Positions 58,369-64,000 of a stretch of DNA of 64,000 nt are shown piece after piece. The notes under the pieces were generated by a model that saw only the letters and a program-made list of their open reading frames with translations, was not told the DNA's origin and ran no database searches. Within the stretch, counting starts at the first letter, position 1. Each line of letters starts with the position of its first letter. The stretch is taken from contig WKFJ01000043.1 in the NCBI GenBank assembly GCA_014872785.1, positions 1 to 64,000 of the forward strand, written 5' to 3'. Made by a program: the position numbers and the translations under genes. The DNA comes from Alteromonadaceae bacterium. GTDB taxonomy: Bacteria > Pseudomonadota > Gammaproteobacteria > Enterobacterales > Alteromonadaceae.

Positions 58369-60021
58369 ATGATAAACGGTGTAACAATAGAGTTTGATAA
58401 AGAATCAGACTCCATCCAACTAGCCATTGTGCCGAAAGACGTGAAGGACAAGCTCACTGCTAATTCTCTCACTCGGGCTATTCGCACCAAGTTTCCGCAA
58501 CATTTGTTATTTGACGAAAGTATTGCTGAAGTCATTAAGGAATATCAAAGCGCCTCTGCCAAGCAAACCGACCCGATTGTATGTAAAGTCGGTGAAGCCA
58601 AACACTACGACCTTGAGTTTAAAATCGCTGAAGATGAATTGAGCGTCAGAGTCAAACTCACAGCGGCACGTGGCGGTGAGCAGGCCAGTGGCAAAGACAT
58701 TATCGATGCAGCAAGGCGTAAGAATATCGTTCGAGGACTCAGCATCAAACGCGCCAATGCATTGGCCGAAAAGGCCTTACAAGGCGAGCCTGGGATGCTT
58801 TACGAAGACGAAATTGCCAAAGGCTTACCACCAAGACACGGTAGAGGCTCTAAAAAAGTTCCTTTGTTTGAAAACATTACCGAACGCTTTGCTAAGCCTA
58901 AAGAGATCAATGGCGGCAAAGTCGACATGCGTGATTTTGGTGAGATTTTTTCAGTTCAGCCAGGCGAGCCGGTACTGCGTTTTTTACCGCCCACTGAGGG
59001 CAGAAATGGGTATACGGTGTCTAATCGTCCATTGCTTGCCAATCAAGGCAAGTGGGGCAATAAAACGCTTGGTCCAGGCACGGTATTTAGCGACGAAGAT
59101 GAGAATTTAGTGCTGGCTGAGTGTGAAGGCATTCCCAAGTTCGATAACGGTAAGGTGACGGTTGATGACGTATACGTCAGCCCAGGGTGTAACGTAGAAA
59201 CCGGCAATATTGATTACGACGGTGATGTACTTATCTTCGGCGATGTTACCGAAGGCATGACGGTCGATGTAAAAGGTGACCTAACAGTACATGGTTTCGT
59301 TGAGTCTGCGACATTAAAAGCAACCGGAAGCATTACCATATCTATGGGTGCTACCGGTAAAATGAACGAAGAGCTTACCGCGAGCACAACCGCAATTGTT
59401 GCCAAAGGCGATATACATGTGGAGCAGGGGCGCGGTTTAATGCTCAAAAGCCTTGGCAAAATAAGTGTAGGCAAGCAGCTAGCGTTTAGTATTTTGGAAT
59501 GTACGGGCGATGTGGTGATTGGTGATAGTAAAAAGCCTAATGGCAGTATCTTCGCCAGCGAGATCAGAACCATGTCAAAGGTGCGTGTAGGTAAACTGGG
59601 CGCTATTTCCGGCAGTAAACTGCTGATCGATTTTGGTCTAGGTAAAGAAAAGCTCATAGAAAAAACCAAACAGCTAGAGCAGCTAAAGACGCAAATAGAA
59701 ACGTCACTTGTACAACACAAAACGCGAATCGACGCTTTTGAGAACAAAGCTATACCTGATTCGCTTGTTAAGAAGCTCAACCAACTTAAACGCCTTTACC
59801 AAAAACACGAACACTCTTTAAAGCTGGTTGAAATTAAACTTGAACGCAATGCTAAAAGACTGGAAAGCTATCATAGCAATATTGGTATTGAGACTTACCA
59901 CACCTTGTTTCATGGGGTTCAAGTAAAGTTTGATAAGTATGGCTGGGAAGCGAAGGAAGATCTCAATAGAGCAAAAGTGTTTTTCCAAAATTATAAGTGG
60001 CAACATGAGCCACTGCTTTAA
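58369..60021 (+). CDS. FapA/DUF342-family beta-helix protein
   Basis: This 550-residue cytoplasmic protein of the FapA (DUF342) type has an N-terminal alpha/beta domain to about residue 250. A polymer-forming beta-helix of repeated strands follows (GNIDYDGDVLIFGDVTEGMTV onward), then a C-terminal coiled coil (LIEKTKQLEQLKTQIETSL and later helices). DUF342 proteins relate to flagellar assembly or polymer formation in other species, but no flagellar gene is near. It lies 58 bp downstream of pgsA with a possible independent promoter. The role here is unknown. Confidence 0.85.
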   Translation: MINGVTIEFDKESDSIQLAIVPKDVKDKLTANSLTRAIRTKFPQHLLFDESIAEVIKEYQSASAKQTDPIVCKVGEAKHYDLEFKIAEDELSVRVKLTAARGGEQASGKDIIDAARRKNIVRGLSIKRANALAEKALQGEPGMLYEDEIAKGLPPRHGRGSKKVPLFENITERFAKPKEINGGKVDMRDFGEIFSVQPGEPVLRFLPPTEGRNGYTVSNRPLLANQGKWGNKTLGPGTVFSDEDENLVLAECEGIPKFDNGKVTVDDVYVSPGCNVETGNIDYDGDVLIFGDVTEGMTVDVKGDLTVHGFVESATLKATGSITISMGATGKMNEELTASTTAIVAKGDIHVEQGRGLMLKSLGKISVGKQLAFSILECTGDVVIGDSKKPNGSIFASEIRTMSKVRVGKLGAISGSKLLIDFGLGKEKLIEKTKQLEQLKTQIETSLVQHKTRIDAFENKAIPDSLVKKLNQLKRLYQKHEHSLKLVEIKLERNAKRLESYHSNIGIETYHTLFHGVQVKFDKYGWEAKEDLNRAKVFFQNYKWQHEPLL

Positions 60022-60193
60022 CTCAACGTTCACAAAACAAATCTAGCTCTTCAAATTTCATTTTCCCTCACACCTATTTGCATATTGTTTTCACATTGTG
60101 AGCAGAATTTTTCGCTATTGTTGTAAACGAATCGCGTTTTAAAACGTTTACTAGATAACAACAGCCAAAAATGCCAGGTAGTTAGGGGGCATT

Positions 60194-60409
60194 ATGCAAA
60201 TTTCTAGAATGGAACAAAAATACTCAGTTTCACAAATAGGCAAACATCTGCACTACTTGAAGTGCTGTGCAGAGCAATTAGAGCAGGTGACACCTAGTAA
60301 TGCTAAGCAATCAATAAATTGGTTCGCGCTGCTCGCCAATCGTTATGTTTCGAGCCTACCAGAGCTCAAACAACCTGTTGCCCGTTTTTTGCTGGAACAC
60401 GAGTTTTAG
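60194..60409 (+). CDS. hypothetical 71-residue protein
   Basis: A 71-residue basic protein (MQISRMEQKYSVSQIGKHLHY onward) with a good ribosome site (AGGGGG before ATG at 60194). Predicted mostly helical, with two conserved-looking cysteines early (YLKCCAEQ). No family is recognised. It is convergent with the next small gene, with 2 bp between the two stop codons. Confidence 0.55.
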   Translation: MQISRMEQKYSVSQIGKHLHYLKCCAEQLEQVTPSNAKQSINWFALLANRYVSSLPELKQPVARFLLEHEF

Positions 60410-60411
60410 TT

Positions 60412-60648
60412 TCAATTGAGCGTCTTTACAACGATCTCAAAATGTTCAGAATGAATAAGTCCTTCGACTAACTCCGTGCCACTAGGAGCAAGGTCGCCAT
60501 ATTCTGTCTCTAGGAAAGTAATAAGATCTTCAGCAGACAATGGACCTTGCCAAGAAACCAGGTTATAAAAATCGTTCCGTATTTCTGCAAACGACTGGTA
60601 ATCTCGTTTACTTAAGACCACTTCTTTTTCAGTTATTACGATAAACAC
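60412..60648 (-). CDS. hypothetical 78-residue protein
   Basis: A 78-residue acidic protein with IRNDFYNLVSWQGPLSAEDLITFLE in two helical segments, starting from a GTG at 60648 preceded by GAGGAAAC. It has no signal peptide or span. Family not recognised. Its stop is 2 bp from that of the opposite small gene. Confidence 0.55.
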   Translation of the reverse strand: MFIVITEKEVVLSKRDYQSFAEIRNDFYNLVSWQGPLSAEDLITFLETEYGDLAPSGTELVEGLIHSEHFEIVVKTLN

Positions 60649-60885
60649 CTAAGTTTCCTCGGTAATCGTTCGTTTTTCTTAAATGTACAAATGTTCGTTT
60701 TTGACTGCAAAACTCATCGTAATCTGTTCAGGCGTAAAGTGACGACAAACTGAGAAATATTCAAAAACTGAACCGCAAAGGTCTCAAAGCGCTTAGTTTA
60801 TTCAGCGTTGATGGTTCACAACGAGCAAAAGACACAAATAAATCGTGTATGTTATCTCAAAACATAGGAAGTCTTTAAAAAGAAA

Positions 60886-60972
60886 TGGTGCCCGGGGCCG
60901 GACTTGAACCGGCACGATCTTACGATCGAGGGATTTTAAATCCCTTGTGTCTACCAATTTCACCACCCGGGC
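60886..60972 (-). tRNA. leuZ: tRNA-Leu (anticodon TAA)
   Basis: The 87-nt cloverleaf has acceptor GCCCGGG/CCCGGGC with encoded CCA. The anticodon stem AGGGA/TCCCT holds loop TTTAAAA, giving anticodon TAA. The long variable arm (CGATCGTAAGATCGT) marks a class II leucine tRNA. It is the third of a Gly-Cys-Leu series transcribed on the minus strand. Confidence 0.97.
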
Positions 60973-61024
60973 AGGGTAGTTTGACTTGATGTTTCAAGTC
61001 GCTAGCATGGTGTGCTAGATATGA

Positions 61025-61098
61025 TGGAGGCGGGTCCCGGAGTCGAACCGAGGTCCACGGATTTGCAATCCGCTGCATAGCCACTCTGCCAACCCGCC
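61025..61098 (-). tRNA. cysT: tRNA-Cys (anticodon GCA)
   Basis: The 74-nt cloverleaf has acceptor GGCGGGT/ACCCGCC, encoded CCA and discriminator T. The anticodon stem GCGGA/TCCGT holds loop TTGCAAA, giving anticodon GCA. It lies between tRNA-Gly and tRNA-Leu on the same strand. Confidence 0.97.
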
Positions 61099-61106
61099 AG
61101 AGAGTT

Positions 61107-61182
61107 TGGAGCGGGAAACGAGATTCGAACTCGCGACCCCAACCTTGGCAAGGTTGTGCTCTACCAGCTGAGCTATTCCCGC
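61107..61182 (-). tRNA. glyW: tRNA-Gly (anticodon GCC)
   Basis: The 76-nt cloverleaf has acceptor GCGGGAA/TTCCCGC, encoded CCA and discriminator T. The anticodon stem CAACC/GGTTG holds loop TTGCCAA, giving anticodon GCC. It is the first tRNA of the Gly-Cys-Leu transcript, only 8 bp from tRNA-Cys. Confidence 0.97.
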
Positions 61183-61234
61183 GTAAACTCTGGTGCGTTT
61201 GAAGAAGGTTTACCTCTCCAAAACGTGAGGCAGG

Positions 61235-61262
61235 ATTGTACAGTCAGTAATAAAAGTGTCAA
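61235..61262 (-). promoter_or_regulatory. sigma-70 promoter of the Gly-Cys-Leu tRNA operon
   Basis: On the minus strand a perfect TTGACA (61257-61262), 16 bp and TACAAT (61235-61240) lie about 53 bp before tRNA-Gly. Confidence 0.82.
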
Positions 61263-61319
61263 CAGGAAAAGCGCTTATTTTTGTTTGATTGCTGCTATTT
61301 TGATTTGAATGAGGGTTTT

Positions 61320-62039
61320 TTATTCAATTATCTGATTTTTTGCATTTAATATGCGTTCAGCCGCGTGTTGTAAATTCGCTAAATGCATTGGGTCTGATGT
61401 TTTACTAATGGCGATATAAAGTGGTAACTCCATCAATAACTCACCTTTGGTAAGCGAATTATCGGCGTAGTCGGCACGAATATTTTGCAAGTCTTCCTCC
61501 ATATTGTCAGCCACATAAATAACATCAACTCGGCCTTTAATGAGCATACCTACCATTTGCTCTAGGCTTGTCACTCTCAGTAGGTTTTCTTCGGTGATCT
61601 GTTGCACAGTTAAGAGGTGCTTTTCTGCGGCACTGCCTCTTATAACGCTAACGGTTCGACCCTGGGGTGTAATGGCGGTTAAATCTGTATCTCGTTTGAA
61701 CCAAGCGTAAATCTTGATGCTGGAAAAAGGGCCAAGCCAAATGTATTTTGCTTTGCGTTCTTCAGTTTTTGCCATCGCAGGCGTAATCGTGTTTGGGCGA
61801 TTATCTAAATACTCGACCACCCGGGCCCAAGGCATTATTTGTGATTCATATTCAAGCATGGCAAGCCCAAGAAGCTCTTGCGCATGGGTAACTGCGATTC
61901 CAGACAGGTAATCGCCTTCTTGGTAAGAATAAGGAGGAAAGTTTTCAGCCGCTAACAGCCAGTTGCTATTGTTCGCTTTTATCGACCCTGAAAAAACAAA
62001 CAAGAGGGCACTTAACCACAGCGCGGAATATTGCTTCAT
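61320..62039 (-). CDS. periplasmic solute-binding protein, PBP2 family, orphan
   Basis: This 239-residue exported protein has a signal peptide ending near residue 22 (LFVFSGSIKA). The PBP2-like body shows ENFPPYSYQEGDYLSGIAVTHAQELL in adjoining parts and MLEYESQIMPWARVVEYLD, with a lobe-two IKGRVDVIYVADN. It resembles the solute-binding family 3 orphans. No permease or ATPase is near. It stands alone beside the tRNA operon, and the ligand is unknown. Confidence 0.78.
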   Translation of the reverse strand: MKQYSALWLSALLFVFSGSIKANNSNWLLAAENFPPYSYQEGDYLSGIAVTHAQELLGLAMLEYESQIMPWARVVEYLDNRPNTITPAMAKTEERKAKYIWLGPFSSIKIYAWFKRDTDLTAITPQGRTVSVIRGSAAEKHLLTVQQITEENLLRVTSLEQMVGMLIKGRVDVIYVADNMEEDLQNIRADYADNSLTKGELLMELPLYIAISKTSDPMHLANLQHAAERILNAKNQIIE

Positions 62040-62296
62040 TGGTTATGGCATTTCTTGTTGCTTGAATTGCTAATGTAGAACAATTTTTAGCCGCACACGA
62101 GTACTAGTTAACGAATTGCTTAAAAAAGGTGGGTTTTACTCTACCATTAGCTTAAGTGGCTGAATTTCAATGGTTTTGTCGGTAAATAAATGACTCTTTT
62201 GAGCGATGTATTCAAAATCAACATTGTTGGTATTCATCTAGAAAATCATCTTTCTTGTGGCATATACTGATTTTGTCAGGGGAAATGGAGTGGACT

Positions 62297-62746
62297 ATGT
62301 CATTTGAGACCTTGGGTAATTTTGGTGATTTCATTGGGGGTATTGCCGTTGTTATTACCTTGGCCTATTTAGCCTATCAAATACGCCAGAATACAAAAGA
62401 AGTTAGAAACAATGCGATTCAAGCTTTGCTCGATAGAAGCACTACCTTGTTTGACGAAAATATTCACTCTCCAATGGCTGAGGTGTTTGCCAAGTTACAA
62501 ACAGAACAAGCGCTAACAACCGAAGAGCAATGGCGTTTACATATGTTTATCAGACGCAACTTTCAGCTTTATGAGTTGGTATTTTTACAATATCAGGAAG
62601 GTAGGATTTCAGAGCAGGTCATGCAAGCTTATGAAAGAAGAGTAAAAGCAAGTGTGGAGAGGGACTTCTTTTGTGAGTTGTGGCCGACGATGAAAATGTT
62701 TTATACGGATGATTTTGTCAAATTCGTGGATAAATTGAATAATTAA
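62297..62746 (+). CDS. small membrane-anchored protein of unknown function
   Basis: This 149-residue protein has one N-terminal hydrophobic span (residues about 8-27, FGDFIGGIAVVITLAYLAY). A helical cytoplasmic part follows: NNAIQALLDRSTTLFDENIHS, then RLHMFIRRNFQLYELVFLQYQ and ending FCELWPTMKMFYTDDFVKF. The ATG at 62297 follows GGAG; longer starts are possible. I know similar unnamed proteins in marine gammaproteobacteria, but no function. Confidence 0.6.
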   Translation: MSFETLGNFGDFIGGIAVVITLAYLAYQIRQNTKEVRNNAIQALLDRSTTLFDENIHSPMAEVFAKLQTEQALTTEEQWRLHMFIRRNFQLYELVFLQYQEGRISEQVMQAYERRVKASVERDFFCELWPTMKMFYTDDFVKFVDKLNN

Positions 62747-62765
62747 TCCGGTAATAAAATGTGGT

Positions 62766-62823
62766 GGTACATCCATGTACCGGGTCACACAAGGTGTCTA
62801 CACTGAATCAGCCATTGATTCAG
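62766..62823. repeat. paired palindromes downstream of the 62.3 kb gene
   Basis: GGTACAT-CC-ATGTACC (62766-62781) and CTGAATCA-GCCAT-TGATTCAG (62803-62823) are two perfect palindromes 21 bp apart between convergent genes. They may be a terminator pair, but no strong T tract follows either. Confidence 0.5.
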
Positions 62824-62850
62824 TTCACAATTTTAGTTAATTGCTTTTAA

Positions 62851-64000
62851 TTAATTACCCCAAATCAATTGCACAAATTCAGGATGGTCAACAAACGGAT
62901 TGCGGTTAGCTTGGTGCTTTTCTGCTGCATTGTTGCGATTCGTTTCTTTTAGACTTACCGGATCTTGCGCGTGCCAGCTTTTCAGTAGGGTAAGGAACCA
63001 AGGCTCGAATACCTGATTACTGCTGCCATCTAAAATTGCATCACCATAGGTGCTGTTGCTTTGCCATCCAGAAATCTGATCTTGATAGCGCGTAGCCATA
63101 TAGAAGTAGGCACGGGCTAGGTCACCCTTAAACTCGTCAATAGGCTCAAATACGGTACCTGTATAACCCAATCCTGTGGCTGCAGAGCCCAGTTTAGAAC
63201 CATTACTGGAGGTGTAAGTGGCGCTGCCAACTTCTCCGTAAGGATAACTACTGCGTTTGGAGTTAACAAAACCATCACTGGCAAAGATATGGTGAACATC
63301 TGAGTTCATAGGCTCAACTGTGCCGCCAAACCAACTTTTAGGGAAAGAGTGCTCGCGATTGTAGCAATCTCCCTCACCGCTATAGTTACCGCATTGGTCA
63401 GTGACTTTGGTGAACATAATTGCGTCTGATGCAGTTGGGTTTTCAGAGTAAATATCTAAGATACTGCCGTCATTTTCATAGTAGGTATCTAGTTCATTTA
63501 ACTCATAGAATGTCCATAACGCACCATAGCCCTGGTTGCTATGACCTTTAATGATATCGTGCAACGCGGTCTTAAGAGTGTATCCTGACAACCCTTCCGC
63601 AGATTGGTAGTAAACAGTTAGGTCGGTTGCACCGCCAGTACCGCCACCATTATCTCCACCAGAGTTATTTCCACCTCCATTGTTTGAGTCAATAGTAAAG
63701 GTTTTTACATCAGATGCATTGAATTCGCCGCCATTGGCAAGAACAGCGCCTTCTGCGGTAATTTCATAGGCACCATTTCCGTAGCCACAGCAAATTCCAT
63801 CTCCGTAGCTATCGTTTATCGTGAACGTGTATTCACCGTCAGTTAAACAGAATGATTCGGTGTAAGTGCGATTGCTGCGGTAACCACTACCGGAACTGAT
63901 TTCGCTATTAGCACTGTCGCTAAGTGACCAACTGGTTTCGTAACCATAATTATCGGTGTTTAGTGTTAATGTGGTATCGGTGCAGGTTCCCGTACCGCCG
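62851..64000 (-). CDS. exported endonuclease I-family nuclease with N-terminal extra domain (partial, open at right edge)
   Basis: The frame is open to the window edge, so the start and signal peptide lie outside. The C-terminal ~245 residues are an EndA/NucM-type endonuclease I, with the His-Me finger NREHSFPKSWFGG near the centre and DVHHIFASDGFVNSKR. The visible N-terminal part (about 100 residues) is a Cys-paired, Gly-rich domain ending in FTINDSYGDGICCGYGNG and later KTFTID. A Gly/Asn-rich linker joins it to the nuclease. This domain occurs in exported proteins of marine bacteria. The enzyme probably degrades extracellular DNA. Confidence 0.85.
   Translation of the reverse strand, partial: GGTGTCTDTTLTLNTDNYGYETSWSLSDSANSEISSGSGYRSNRTYTESFCLTDGEYTFTINDSYGDGICCGYGNGAYEITAEGAVLANGGEFNASDVKTFTIDSNNGGGNNSGGDNGGGTGGATDLTVYYQSAEGLSGYTLKTALHDIIKGHSNQGYGALWTFYELNELDTYYENDGSILDIYSENPTASDAIMFTKVTDQCGNYSGEGDCYNREHSFPKSWFGGTVEPMNSDVHHIFASDGFVNSKRSSYPYGEVGSATYTSSNGSKLGSAATGLGYTGTVFEPIDEFKGDLARAYFYMATRYQDQISGWQSNSTYGDAILDGSSNQVFEPWFLTLLKSWHAQDPVSLKETNRNNAAEKHQANRNPFVDHPEFVQLIWGN

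Overview
The window reads as chromosomal core DNA of a marine gammaproteobacterium of the Alteromonadales, most likely the Alteromonas/Glaciecola/Paraglaciecola group. This rests on gene order and protein family type only; no database search was made. Base composition is moderate to low in GC and coding density is high. Many gene strings match the Escherichia coli order: nrdB-nrdA/ubiG/gyrA, aroA-cmk-rpsA-ihfB-lapA-lapB-pyrF, rne/rluC, maf/yceD-rpmF-plsX-fabHDG-acpP-fabF-pabC-mltG-tmk-holB-tatD, lrp-ftsK-lolA-rarA-serS, tusDCB-E/yccA and uvrY-uvrC-pgsA.

Layout. 0-0.9 kb: a 5'-open chimera of an IS3-type transposase tail fused in frame to a truncated periplasmic solute-binding protein. 0.9-6.3 kb (minus strand): class Ia ribonucleotide reductase with a two-box NrdR operator far upstream of nrdA, then a MupP/Gph-type phosphatase and ubiG. 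6.5-15.7 kb (plus): gyrA, aroA (serC is not between them), cmk, rpsA, ihfB, lapAB, pyrF. 15.7-19.8 kb (minus): an orphan solute-binding protein and rne with a long structured leader. 19.8-33.8 kb (plus): rluC, a HAD phosphatase, maf (minus), then the yceD-rpmF-fatty-acid cluster and on to trhO. 33.9-42.4 kb: an EF-hand protein, ald (minus), lrp, ftsK, lolA, rarA, crcB, serS and a 45-residue membrane peptide. 42.4-46.9 kb (minus): the tus sulfur relay, a Bax-inhibitor-like protein, an unrecognised membrane protein, an orphan solute-binding protein and membrane protein A.

47-64 kb is more accessory. It holds an orphan solute-binding protein, metY, an exported hydrolase, a 95-bp tandem repeat beside tRNA-Ser(TGA), and a DoxX-like protein. 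At 52.1-54.4 kb there is a small unexplained island: two divergent mini-regulators, membrane protein B (paralogue of A) and a 57-residue exported peptide. Then come a Lar-like zinc-ribbon protein, uvrY-uvrC-pgsA, a FapA/DUF342 protein, a Gly-Cys-Leu tRNA operon inverted relative to pgsA, another orphan solute-binding protein, and an exported endonuclease I that runs off the right edge.

The core genes supply DNA precursors, lipids, translation, tRNA modification and envelope assembly. The least explained parts are the 52.1-54.4 kb island with its distant paralogue at 46.3 kb, and the scatter of five solute-binding-type proteins with no ABC permease or ATPase genes nearby.
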